Assembly: GCA_958295665.1 (NCBI GenBank)
Contig: OY282560.1
Location: forward strand, 49,290,333 to 49,354,332
Direction: 5' to 3'
From: Tipula vernalis
Taxonomy: Eukaryota > Arthropoda > Insecta > Diptera > Tipulidae
DNA length: 64,000 bases
Each line of letters starts with the position of its first letter. Within the stretch, counting starts at the first letter, position 1. Below, one piece after another: positions 43,030 to 55,869 of this stretch. The notes beneath the pieces were generated by a model that was given only the letters and a program-made list of their open reading frames with translations, was not told the DNA's origin and ran no database searches. A program made the position numbers and the translations under genes.

Positions 43030-46000
43030 AGTTGTATTTTCTTTGATTTTTTAACAGTAAAATGACAATACATAATATTAAACATGTACATAATAAAAGT
43101 TAGCTACGTAAGCATGACAAACTGTATGATTTTGTCTGATGCATTTTAAATGGCATGTAGTGTGACATTCAGCATTTTCTTGCCGAATCGTTTATGCCGA
43201 TTTTAATAAACAAATAAATCAAATTTTAGATCAAAGTTTTACGAGTTGGGATACATTTTATTATATTATTTAATATATCTTTGTTGTTAAGTCATCACAT
43301 CCTGCAAGAATCCAATATGAAACGACATCCATTGATTGCCATAATATAGAAAGATCATTTCGTTATCTAGCCCATATCACCGTCCTTAGTTGCCTGGTAA
43401 ATTATCAGATAAAGAAGCTTTTTTATTCTTAAGCGTATTGATCCGCTTGTCATTCTTTCTGCAAGACTTTCTCTCAGTAAATAACGCAGGAACACCAATA
43501 AAAAAGTAAAATACTCAAGAACGGCACCACACGTTTTTTTTGGGTCGCTGTCTGTACCCGAATCCGAAGCCTAAATAGCTGCATCAGATCATATTTTTCT
43601 CTAACCTAAAAAAGTTTGTGGAAACTAGGAAATGTATCACTAAAACACCTATTAAATGTTTTTTTTTCTGGTTGTGTGTAATCATTAAACATACATTAAC
43701 GAGCTGAACATGTAAATACGTTTTGGAATCGCTTATGTAAATAACATTCTTGTTAATCTAGAAAATACTGTGTTTAGGTTGTAAGGCCAAGCGTTTGCTT
43801 GATTAGCGAATTTATCTAATTAAATTACCGCTGGTGGGGTTTAATTAGACGGAGATTTAGAAACTACACGTTTGGTGATTAAGTTTATTCTGATTTATTT
43901 TTAATAAATTCCGAGTTTAAATACATTTTTTGAAACTACTTAATAGCGAGTTTGTTCCGAAGATTGTAAGAGAATTAAATCCAGTTTCGAACTGATGAGC
44001 TTATGATTATGAAAAAATCAATCTTCTCATCAGGCCGCGGCGACTGGACTGATTATACCACAATTTACATTCTATATATACAGAATGTGCTGTGCGTTAA
44101 GTATTAGCGAATCATAACTAATACAGATGAATTCTCTTACAATTTTTCTTCTTCACAATATTCACACAGCTCTATTTTTGTGTACACTAATTTTTACTTT
44201 ATTAATTTTTTGTTGAATATTAATTAATTCATGTAATATCTAATATGCTACCGGTGGTTAGACTATTTTAATTGTGTTTCGATTAACCCGAGAAGTATAT
44301 TAGTATTTACGAACAGTAATTCAACGAAACCGACTAATAGACGTAATTCTATTTATTTAATTATATGATTTCCCCGATTCTTTTCATAGATTTTGGACAT
44401 AAGAATTATCATTTACGAGTAAGTGAATTTTATCATTTTAAATTTTGCAAAATTCCAAATTTTATAAAATTACTCATTAAAGAACGAAATAACATAGCCA
44501 TAAATATAGGGATATACCGCGTTCAGGTCTCCTCTCATTACCATGAAATTTTGAATGTATCACGTGCTCTCAGGTCTCAAGGTGTTGATTTTACCAAACA
44601 TGTTGCCAATAGTTGGATTACCTGAATGAACCCATTGTACTTTGCAGTTAAAGTAAAAACTTCAAGTTGGGTTGAACTTTTATCAATATTGAGAGGGTGG
44701 CCTTAGTTAAACTAGGCAACACCACTTATCAACAACAAAAAAAAAAATCCGACTCTTTTCGCAGTAACTTTTGAAACCCATTTTCCCTGGCATAGAATAT
44801 AGCACCATCTGTTGATAATCGAAAACTTTTGAACTCCACCCTCAACTGAAAACACATTACCTCAAATGCTCTTAGGACGTTAGGCGGAGTTGATACCGGC
44901 TTAGGGGAAAATATATTTTTCAATTTTATTTTATCGCGTCCTTCATTTCCCACATCAGTATATTTCTCGACCACAATTAACGTCTATATTTTGCTCGATA
45001 GGCGCTTTTTATTATTTAACCGAGAGTCTAAAATAATGAAACAAATTTATAATTAGTCGTCGTCTAACTATTGCTGATTAATAACTGTTTAACATATCGA
45101 CCGACTAAAATTCTGTTTAATTTCCATTTTAACCATTGTTCAAAATTTATACAGAACCAAGTTGAAATTTGTATTTTGAAATTAACCAGAAAATCGGTTT
45201 CAGAGCAACGAATTTCATTCTTGTTTGATTTGATTTTAGCACTACATATTTTACTTCTAAAAGTCAATTCTCAAGTCTCATGTTACGACCAAACTCCTTA
45301 TTCAGGTTTATATTTCAGAGCTGGAGCTCAAAAAAAGGAATTTTAAAAATATTAAAATATTTGTATTATGGAAAATCACCAGTTCTTTCTTCAGTCGTAT
45401 TGGATAATCTGGCTCCACATTATAAATGATGAGGCACCTATACTTTTACTAGACTCATTATTTCGAGATAAAGGTTAAAATATTGAGAAATTAGTTCACT
45501 ATAATCGCGTTTAGTCAGTAAACTTTAAATAAAACGCGATAATCCCTAACTGCGTTTAGTTAATCTCTAGTCTACAGTATGAAAAAGTAACGGTTTAAAT
45601 TGTGGTGCCTTTTCTGGGAGTTATATTTAAACTAATCATTTAAAATAAAAATATCGGTTAATAAGAATTTATACCTCATTAAACACAATTTAATGTTCAA
45701 TTCATATAAATCGAACATTTTCTTCAGCACATTCAACCTGCTTTTTGAATTATCGAAAAACCAATAATCAAATGATAAATTAAATTCAAACAATAGAACC
45801 GTGTAGAACTAGTAAATACGAGAATTCATTTAACGCATTAATCATTCCCATTCAATTCAATTGGTTGGGTATTGTCCACAAAAAAAAAATAAAAAAAACT
45901 TCTTTACTCGAACATAAAGAAAAGACATAGTTCTTGAATATGAGAATTGTATCATTGAGCAATTGTTCCCCTATCCAAACACACAAACCTTTGTAGATAA

Positions 46001-46460
46001 TAGAACCACAACAATAAAAACGGTGTGATGATGAGATCATGAAAAAGTCATGGTAAATTAATCGCATTAAGGAAAATTCCCATATATGTACATATTAGAG
46101 ATATACGAGAGATATTGAAGATGGAGTTAAGAAAAAAAAAAAAATTGATTTTTATGCTAAATAATCAGCTCTAGTTGTGTGCAAAAATTCCATTCCGCAT
46201 ATATGCCATACATTATGAATTATAGTCATTATTAGCTCTCTCAAATTACACGTCAAGGTTCGTTGATGTAGAAAAAATTACGGGGCCGTTACTTATTATA
46301 CATAGTAGAATCAATTGTCTTATATAACTCGCGTAAATGTTTGCTTATTAACCCAATTTGTTCGCTTCTGAACGCATTTAGGTTAATACGGTTTACATAA
46401 AATGTCATTTGCCTTTTTTTTTTGTTATGTTTTGGGTGAATAAATTCGTTATTGCAAACA
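43030..46460. other. Intron sequence without recognisable genes
   Basis: AT-rich. The frames present (for example 44365-44625, 45064-45346) have no motif. No element ends were identified. Confidence 0.5.
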
Positions 46461-46477
46461 AATTTTATGTGACAAAG

Positions 46478-46518
46478 CTAATTCTTGTTTATTTATATTT
46501 TTTTATTTCCAGGTAAGC
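46478..46518 (+). promoter_or_regulatory. Candidate recursive splice site (ratchet point)
   Basis: A CTAAT branch point (46478-46482), then a T-rich tract, then TTTCCAG ending at 46512, immediately followed by GTAAGC (46513-46518). A 3' splice site joined base to base with a 5' splice site is the defining layout of a zero-length recursive exon, known from long fly introns. It is in the orientation of the exon at 10952-11015 and 35.5 kb downstream. Splicing here would regenerate a CAAG/GTAAGC donor. Confidence 0.65.
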
Positions 46519-46519
46519 A

Positions 46520-48769
46520 CACAAATTTGGATATGAACGTCGATAAAACTGGATACACGTAAATTGGACGTAAGGCGTGGGTGGGCGAAAATCTTCCTCC
46601 AATGTTTCAATTTGCGATACACGCATCTATAAAAAATGTATGTATGTATGTGTGTATATTTTGAATGCTGTCTAATTTTCATAAAATATCATAAATCAAA
46701 AACAATTAAAATGCAAAAATCATAAAACATTAAAGTCATAAAAAGGAGAGAATAATGTTGAAGATAACAACAACGTCATAAATATTTTTTTTTTCCAAGA
46801 ACCAGGAAGGAAAATATAAGAAGACAGAACAGACATTTGAACATCTTAATTAGCATTCCTTCATTATGTACCTTGCCTACCTATACATATCTTCCTACCT
46901 TATATGTTAAATAAAATACACACAAATTATTCTTGACGGATATAACAATATAGACAACGATGACGGTTTATGTACGCAGATTATTTTTGATCCAATGAAG
47001 ACGCAACATTTTTTTTTTTTTCGTTGGACATTTTTTTTTTATGTTTAAGCAAAAAAAACTTGTTAAGGATTTTGATTTATGATTATGACGATTTCTTCAT
47101 TAATTTTAATTAAAACGGTTCATGAATGGGAACGGTGATTCGTTGTGAAACATTTTAATTTAAGAAAGGCAGGAGATGCGAGATAATTTATTGGCTGTAT
47201 GCGATATCTAAACAAAAATTTAAACACAAGCCGAACCTTCTCCAATCATCCAGCCATAGGCAAAAATATTTAGACGTTTTATAATTGAATGAAAATCCTA
47301 GAAAATTTTAGATCATTAATTAGTATTAAAATTTTCCCTTTTTCGGTTTGTTCGCCCCCTGCTGTGTGCGTAGTTTTTATAAACCGCTCGACTAAAAATG
47401 AAACAGCGATACAAAATAAACTGAGATTTGAGTAATAGCACATTGTTTTACATCAATGAAGTTTGTTCTTTGTTTTACTTGAGATATTATTTTAGTCTTG
47501 ATTAAATGTCCTGACGAGACACAACACGGAACTTTCGGTAAATACAAAGTGAACAGTTAAAATGGCAAAAATCTACAATTTATTAAAATATAAGAAATAC
47601 AAATTGTTAGAAATGAAGATAGATGTGGGCAGAAAAGGGTAACCGATAAAACAGTTGATCGCCGTTTAGTTAGAGAATTTATGAAATGTCCAAGTCAGTC
47701 CGTTTGCAGTGTTTCGAAAATGTCAAAAAATATTACAGGAAGGCAAATTAGTAGGCGAAACTAACTCCAGGAGACATAAAGAAGTTAATATTTAATATCA
47801 TTACAATGGACATAATGGTGGGAAGCTTATGTTCTGGGGTTATATTTCTTACAATGATGTTTAGAGATTTCGTCCTTTTTGCCTGATAAGGTTGTTAAAT
47901 ATGAACAGAGACCGGATTCTGTAACATGAGAGGTTCTAGCTTTTTTGTTTTAATGTAGTCTCCGAAAAAATCCAGGTTTAAATTCAATTTAAAATATTTG
48001 GTCAGAAATTAAGTGAAATGTGACGTACGTAATCGGAAATCTAAATAAATGGCTGAAAATGACATCCGCAAGGTTTGGAACAATTTAACCCTCCAATATC
48101 TCAAAAAAATATAGATTTAATATACCAAATCATCTTCAGGCTGTAATAGACGCAAATATTCAAATTAATTTCAAAATAATATCTTATATTTAAAACTTAA
48201 AAATTTGTTATTTTACTTAAGATGAACAATCTTTTGTAAAAAAAAACTTCGTTAATCCTGATTTGCGTATTTGAGAGTTGATCGCAAATTAAATTTGCAG
48301 TTCAGCTTCATTTTGAAATTCTTATTACAAGAAAATTTTTATTTCGATATTGATTCTTGAAAATATGGAGATTAACCGATAAGTAAATGGTGAAGTTCAA
48401 TTATTTAGTTTACTGCATTATAGTTAAAATCCATATCCGATATTTTGTAATATTTCTTATGATTCAAAATTCGTACTAAACAAAATTCGTATCTTCAAAT
48501 TCGTAATTTAAATTTAAATTATCGTTTATTGATCTATTACATTTCATAAAACTACATGTGATTCTTCAAATTGCCCCTCAGGACCTTTATTGAGTAATAT
48601 TCTTATTAATCCATGTTAGTAAGTTTAATGCATTTCGGTTTTTAACTAAGGTATCATCTTGAATGACTTTTTCCTCAATGGAAACGAATTTAGGCACTCC
48701 TTTCATAGGAAGATCTCTAGCGATAGTACATTAAGACGTGAAAATTTCAATTTACATTAGTGAAATATA
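46520..48769. other. Intron sequence without recognisable genes
   Basis: AT-rich. A short (TATG)n-like run lies at 46637-46660. No coding signature was seen. Confidence 0.5.
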
Positions 48770-50994
48770 CACTGAAAAAAATCCTACATCAATGTAGACA
48801 AAAACTGCATTAATAGTAAGAATAATTCGTTAAAACTGAGCCAATACGACCCTTCGTTAATAGTAAGAAAATCATACGTTAATATAGTGAAACAAACAAA
48901 TTTTTTTATTTTAATCTTAACTACTTACGTTGTAGTATTTCTGAATTGATTCATATAAGATAAGAAAAATGTTATTATTTTAAAGCAGTTAAAAGCATTT
49001 TTAGATGAACAACTTCTTATTATTAACGTAAGAAATTAAAGATACTATGAAATTTTTCATAATACTAATGAAATGTTAAATCACATTAACGAATAAATTC
49101 ATACATATAAGTTTAAAAATTCATTATTTGTATTTACGAAATTATTCGTGTATAGGAAGAATGGAATACTCAGCATTTATGAATAATTCACAAATATGAT
49201 GATTATTTTCATAAATATACTGAAAATAATTCATAATCTGTAGGAACGATAGTTGATACAGAAAACTACATAATATTTATGTATGGTTCATAACGAGAAT
49301 GTAAATTTTTGGGTCGATTGATGAATAAATTCATAAAATCTATACACCCAATTGTAGAGAAATAAAAAACTTAAAATTTTGTTTTTTGTTATTTTTTTTA
49401 TTTTATTAGTCAACATGGCGCTTACTACTCCTATTATATTTTTAAATTTTAGTTTATTTTTAGAAGATTAAATTGATAAAATTTTTAGAACAAATTTCTT
49501 AAGAGGTAATTTAATCCAAAATATTTGCAATGCGCCATGGTTCATTTCATTTTTACCCTTCTGTAAATTAAATAAATTGAATTACAATTACACAGTACTT
49601 TTAATTGCATATTTTGTTACCTTTTAAAACATTTAATAAATTCGTTTGATCCCACTACTGCAAAAACGATTTTAATCTATGGCCTCCTTCTTGTGTTGCT
49701 GATGTATTTTGATTTACAGGAGCGGCAAAATTAGGAATGATTGATACCGTATAAGGTGGATCGAATTCCGAATCGTCAACCATGATCATATTTGAATCGA
49801 TATATGTACGACATTTTCTTGCCACCAGCTATATATGCTGCAGTATTGTTAACACATTAAAATTTAGTTCTATAGATCACATAATTTATTTATTTAGACA
49901 TTATTTGTAGACTAAAAGAAATTTTTTTTTTCACAGAAAAGTCTTCATATTTAAATTTCACCGAATGAAAATTGGCTCTATTTTAATAAGAACACGTGCA
50001 AAACGAAAACACTTGTACAACAATGGCAAAAAATATCATATTTACCTGTTTTTCAGCATACAATAATCTGTTACATTAAAATTTTTTGAATGTAAATTAT
50101 AACATTTGTTCCTTTCAAGCACGCAATTGTTAATAAAGAAGCGAAAGCAATTTATTTACTTTTGTTGTTCCGAATATTATTGAACTTTACTTTATTTTCA
50201 TAGATGCTACGAATAGATTCGTCCAATAATTAATAGTACGAACAAATTCATATACATTACGTAATGATGAAACTTGACCTTTTCGCAATAATATATGAGT
50301 TTGTTCGTGTTATTGATTTGATGAACGAATTTATCAATAATACATGAAAAAACGTGAAATTTACAATTTAATTGTATTATTTATAAACATTTTCATCAAA
50401 ATCAAATTGAAAAAAGACGGTTGCTGAAATGTCTACTAGATTTTTTTTTTCGATTTCTTTTACTTGGAAAATCGAAAATCACTAATACATTGCATGTGTG
50501 TATATAAGGCATATTTAGGTATGCATTTCACTTCTGTGGCACTTTCTGTTCCGGAGGTGGAAATGGCAAAACAAAATTCTTATTCAATAGATGTCGTAAA
50601 AGTAGGATTTCTTCAAACATACGTAGCCACCGACACATACAGATATTGTAGTGCCACATTCGTTAATATAACGAACAATATGTATTTAACAAATATTTTC
50701 ACACTCGTCTAATTCATAAATATTATGAATTGTTCATAAATGTAGTTTTTTATTAAAATCATGCAAGTTACACTAATACACAAACAACATGTGAATGTAT
50801 TATATCTATAGCACAATAAAACTAAACCATTTTTTAGTTTATGAACTATGATTCGTACTATTAACGCACAGATGTTTATGAATTTTTTTCTAAATTTGGT
50901 TTGTTTCGTAAATATAGTAATTTTTACATTAATAGTACGAATTGTGGTTAACGAACACCATTCGTAAATAAAATGCACAAAATTTTTTTCAGTG
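48770..50994. mobile_element. TA-flanked non-autonomous DNA element, 2.2 kb
   Basis: The ends are inverted repeats, CACTGAAAAAAAT at 48770 and ATTTTTTTCAGTG ending at 50994 (with a T-run length difference). Each is directly flanked by TA (48768-48769, 50995-50996). The interior is very AT-rich and rich in variants of TTAATAGTACGAAT and TTCATAAATATTATGAA on both strands. No transposase was recognised. A minus frame near 49670-49790 reads MIMVDDSEFDPPYTVSIIPN and continues to about 45 residues; it may be a coding scrap of unknown origin. Confidence 0.6.
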
Positions 50995-50999
50995 TACTG

Positions 51000-53490
51000 T
51001 TTTCATTGTTAATTTTATTTAAAAGGTCCCTCAAATTAAATGCGCCCGGATGCATTGCAACTTTTGCATCCACTGTAAGTCGGCTCTTGAAATAACAGAA
51101 TAAATAATTGTAAAAGTATATTATGCAGTATAGCGCGCTACTGTCTATCAATCGATCTAAATAATTTGAGTTTAATTATAACCTGTTCTCATTAGAGCTG
51201 CCTAATTAGCGATCAAACTATTTGCGACGTCATTTACAAGAATGATTTAAAAATAAAAATTCAATTTCCATTCAAATGATCATTACCAAATAGACAAATA
51301 CTCGTTAAACTAGCCTAAGTAACAATTAATCATTTTTAATTCTACATTCTTAAACTATTCTCACATCTCTCTTAATTTCTTATTCCAATTGAAATCAAAA
51401 ACTCAAAAAACAAAAAAAAAATTAAATAAATTATCTCAATTAAAAAATCATTTAACCCTTTCACCTATTCGTGTGTATCTCCGTCGAGATCGTATACGAG
51501 ACAATTAACACTTATTATTATGAAATTATTTGTCGATTTAAGAGAAAATTGAAATTGTAAGGGTCATTCATCATCATCTGCTTAAATTGACTTAACCCAG
51601 ATATATGAGTGTGCGCACTTATTAATTTCAAAGAAAATCATAATTATCTAAGATTACCCATTTAACACCTTAATAAAAATATGTCAGTCACTACAGTATA
51701 ATAAAGTGAAAGTTGTTTCTATATAGGGTTAGGCGCAGCCTCAGATCATTTCAAACGGAAATGAACGTTTATATATAACGTATGATTTTATTGGAAAATG
51801 ATTACTAAAGATGTTGAGTATGTATTGCAATTTGATCATTAATTAAGAATTAAGATAAATATTTTTTTTTTGGGTTTATTTCTCCAATTTTAACCGTTAT
51901 GCGGTCAAACCAAAAATACCTACCACGCAAGATTTAATCATTTTACATGGGTTCAACAGCAACAACAATAATAATTTCAATCTCATTTATAATTATGAAT
52001 CCAAACGTCATTTCCGTCTTTTCAAGACTTCATATGTGTATCGTGTATCTGTATTTGCAATTTGCAATTAATAAAAAAAATAAAATAAAAAAATTGCATA
52101 ACTTATTATCGTTGCTGTATGTATGGTATATACATATGTTTATATACAGCGAACGTGTACTTACTGCACATTGTACCATAAATCTTTCCTTTTAAGTTTT
52201 CTTCGTGATTAATGTGGGATACATACGGAAATTACTGATCTTTTGAGAGAGGCTTTGATATATTTAAGTCATTATTGCTGCTTTCTTTTTTTTTGGTTTT
52301 CTTTATGTAGGTATGTAGCATATAGTTTTGCTTTCTTGAAAAAAAAAACGAGACATAAAAATTATACTGCATATATGACATAATATAATGCCTATATGTG
52401 CAATATACAGATTTGGCCGCGCATGTATTATATTTGTTTGATCTCATGGGTCATGGAATCTGTTAATTTATTTGCCAATTATTCTTTTGACGTGTCAACA
52501 CTATACACTTCCTGATTAAAATGAACTGAAAAGGCTATTATGCAATAAACTATGTATTTGAAATATGTCAAATCGGTTTGTGGGATGATAAGAAGTTAGC
52601 GTGTAGTTTTTTATCCCTAATTTTTTTTTTTTTTTGAACTAAATTACCGGTTTAGATTGATATCTGTAATTCTTAAGATCAAGCAATTCGAGAACAACTG
52701 AAACACGTCGATAACCTGAAACAAAAAAACTCGTATAATGTACAAGAAGCCCAAATGAGCTCAACAAATTTCCGGAACATCGGAAAGTCTGTAGGCAAGT
52801 CTATAACAAAAATCTATCATAGAAATCGCATAGAAAAAATGTGAAAATATCAAATCAGTTCTTAAAGCCAGTAACGTCAAGCAATTTAACGCAAAGGGGG
52901 AATAATTTCATAATTATTCAACAACCCTATGCCTCGCATGGGTCCTAAGATTGAACAATCAAATCTAAAATCACACAACTGTAAAGGAATTTTCCTTCGA
53001 TTTATTAGTTTTCCAAAATAAGCTGGTTTTACCGGATTTACCGGAAATAACAAAGAGCCGGTAAATGATAAGCAATCTAGATCTAAAATATCTTCAATAT
53101 TGTCCCACACCCATAATCTGTAATTGAGGTACACATTTTTATCTGCGGTTTCAATTTATAAAATTTTGTTTACCGTTAATCTTATTATTTTCTAAAGCCT
53201 ATATTTTTTGTTTTTTGTGAAAATGCAGCTAAAAATTATTATTTGCTAGTAAATTTTTTAGTTTTCGTTATAATGAAAAATAACCGGTTATTAACCGGAT
53301 AACCGGAAACTTTGTAAGTTTTTACTGAAAACCGGCTATTGAATTACTGTCCAGATTTGCAATCCCTATTCAGGATTGAATGTAGTAATTTAAAAATATT
53401 TTAAAATTAATTGTATGACAACGTAATTCAGAAAAACGTTAATCGCCGTTCACCTGTATTTCATTTTTATTTTATGCCGGCTTTGGTGTA
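51000..53490. other. Intron sequence without recognisable genes
   Basis: AT-rich with homopolymer runs. No element signature was seen apart from the splice-like site at 52310. Confidence 0.5.
52281..52316 (+). promoter_or_regulatory. Weaker candidate ratchet point
   Basis: A long T/C-rich tract (52281-52305) ends in TGTAG, with AG at 52309-52310 followed directly by GTATGT (52311-52316). The acceptor is TAG, not CAG, and no clear CTAAT branch point precedes it. Confidence 0.35.
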
Positions 53491-53496
53491 TTCCAT

Positions 53497-54725
53497 TTGG
53501 AATATATCTTTGGACACAACGTTCAGCGCAAAATTTTGATCATTCTTCGGCAGTTTCCTGGTTGTCAGTGCTTTCTGATACACACCTTCACTTGGTTGGG
53601 ATTCCGGGATCGGGATAAAACTACGTCTGTTCTGTCCGAAGAAAAGGTAGTTGTTTTAAAGTCGATTCTTTCGTGTTCAAATTTTTGACCCTGAGACGTG
53701 TTCTTAATGATAAGAAGCTGTCAATTGCAGTCGGAAATTATTTTAGAGCAATCCGATAATTTTGTCCGACTTGCAGAAGCTAATTGTTGTGCTCTCGTGT
53801 CCCTCGCTCAGAATTAGCTGCGTGAAGAGCGTCTATAGCTTGCCTTCGTGCCGCACTCTAAGATGTCTGTTCGTATTCCTATTGTTACAACAGGAAGTGT
53901 TTCTGGGAAATCTCCTCTTACGGCAAAGGTTTTTTCACCGAAAGATTCTCATTTCTCATAACCTCGCACAGAAGCTTACCGATGCATTGGAATCGACCGT
54001 TCTGAATTTATCGGCTCGCAGTGTCAGAATGCGAAATTATTTATCACACTTTTATGACCAAATCATTTGTTCGAACTTGATTGAGCTGGGCTCCGTCGTG
54101 TGCTTTGCATTGCCAGTTTACTTGCCACCCCGGTTCGCCATATGGATAAATTATTGCCTAGCACATCGGATCTATACATTTGCAGCTAAGGATACGTAGA
54201 TTCATGAACAATTGATTCGGATCATCCGGATTCTTGGGGTAGATACGGATGTCACATGTGCATTGTCTCGTCGCTGATCCAACTGACTATTTTGTCTTAA
54301 TATTAGGCCCACCAGAGGATTATTATTTCCAGCCTGAACTGCACGCTAAGTTTCTTGTGCCTGAATTTCACCCATAATTTGATGACCGCTAGTGTATTGT
54401 GCAGTCTGCTGGCGAAAGAAACAATCGATTTTGTCCAAAATTGTACAGTCATTAGCATCATTGTTTTATCACACCTCTTTTCTTCGGATCCATTCATGAA
54501 AATATGCACGGTTGTGGCTATTAACGTCTGACAAGAAACTGATTAAAAAAGATCTGGATATGCTACCTCAAGATGCTTCACTTACCCTTGCCATAGCAAG
54601 AAGCCAATTTTCGATTGATCGGGAGCTCAGTGGTAATTCAGGATCCGTAAAACTGATGGACTGCAGTGGTTTTCGTCTCTACATAAGGAATTACAGAAAA
54701 CTGATAAACCGACGGCTGACCTAAA
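53497..54725. other. Less AT-rich block of unknown nature
   Basis: About 1.2 kb stands out from the surrounding intron by higher G+C and several frames of 60-145 codons on both strands (for example 53762-54199, +; 54512-54724, +). None could be assigned to a family. It looks like an old coding-derived sequence, an eroded transposon or gene fragment, but this is only an impression. Confidence 0.35.
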
Positions 54726-54728
54726 ATC

Positions 54729-55386
54729 GGTGTGAAGTTTTTAACAATTTGTTTAACACATTTTACGCAAGTGTACCTACATTTGTTTGACAGTGTAATT
54801 CGAGCTATTAAACAAAATATTTAACGCCCCCTTTTAACACATTTTTTAACACATTACACGTAAGTGTACAATTGTTTGATAGTGTAATTCAAGAAAATTA
54901 TTATATAAGAAACAAGATCCTACCATAAGCCAAATAACAAAATCATTAGAAAATAATGATTCTACATTTTGCTAAATAACACAAATCTCAGAGATTGGCT
55001 CGCATAGGCACCATATAGGATAAAAAGAGAATACATTAGGCTTTCCAAATCTCTATGTGTTATTCCATAATTTAGGGCTAGGCTCGACCATTTTGGTAAT
55101 ATTTGAAAAAATGTCATCAGAGCCTAACCCTAAATTATGGAATAACACTTACAGATTTGGATAGCCTAATGTATCCTCTTTCTATCCTATTTGGTGCCTA
55201 TGCGAGCCGATCTCTGAGATTTGTGTTATTTAGCAAAATGTAGAATCATGATTTTCTAATGATTTTGTTATTTGGATTATGGTAGGATATTGTTTCTCAA
55301 ATAATAATTTTTTCTTGAATTACACTATCAAACAATTGTACACTCGCGTAAAATGTGTTAAAAAAAAGTGTTAAAAATTTCACACC
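54729..55386. mobile_element. Foldback (hairpin) element, 658 bp
   Basis: The ends are GGTGTGAAG and TTTCACACC. Arms of about 240 bp (about 54844-55085 and 55120-55365) are near-perfect reverse complements around a 34-bp loop. The left side contains an extra, more diverged copy of the terminal segment (TTAACACATTTTACGCAAGTG at 54753 and again near 54845), so the left arm is partly duplicated. Flanks GGCTGACCTAAA (54714) and GGTTGACCCAAA (55387) agree in 10 of 12 bases and might be an old target duplication. There is no coding capacity. Confidence 0.85.
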
Positions 55387-55399
55387 GGTTGACCCAAAT

Positions 55400-55865
55400 A
55401 CATTTGATTCTTCCGGTTAGTTTATCAAAATGATCTGTTCATTCTTTCAGTCTTCCACTGAACTGATTTAATAAACATAATAGAAATAATTTAACATGAT
55501 CCGTTGTTGATATTACCGACAGAAAATATTACGCTAAAAATGTATTTAAATATAATTTTTAATAGAAACCTTATTTGAGTGAAAACTTAATCGCCTCAAT
55601 TCAAAAATCGATACAAAACGACTAATTTCGGAAAATGCACTAAAACCATTTTGCTAAATCGCAGTCTATCGGGCAGGACGATTAACCTATGGTTTCACCT
55701 AACAGGCAAATGGCAAACATGTTCAAAATTACCTAAATCAACTACAATGGAGCAGTACACCAAAACCAAAAGTAAAGCATTGAAAGGGAATAAAATATTA
55801 TCGTTAGGGCCAATCCAAGCAGAAGCACGGATTTTGGTCATAAAATGAGACTTTCAAGTAAATTT
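55400..55865. other. Intron sequence without recognisable genes
   Basis: AT-rich. A 65-codon plus frame (55651-55848) has no motif. Confidence 0.4.
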
Positions 55866-55869
55866 TATA

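Noticed and set aside
46513..46561. A short coding exon continuing the signal-peptide frame (G-KHTNLDMNVDKTGYT, then stop)
   Set aside because: It fits the phase but ends after 16 codons, and the sequence starts with a perfect donor. A zero-length recursive exon explains it better.
50464..50712. 82-codon plus-strand frame as a transposase of the 2.2-kb element
   Set aside because: No catalytic motif; it lies in a stretch dominated by internal repeats.
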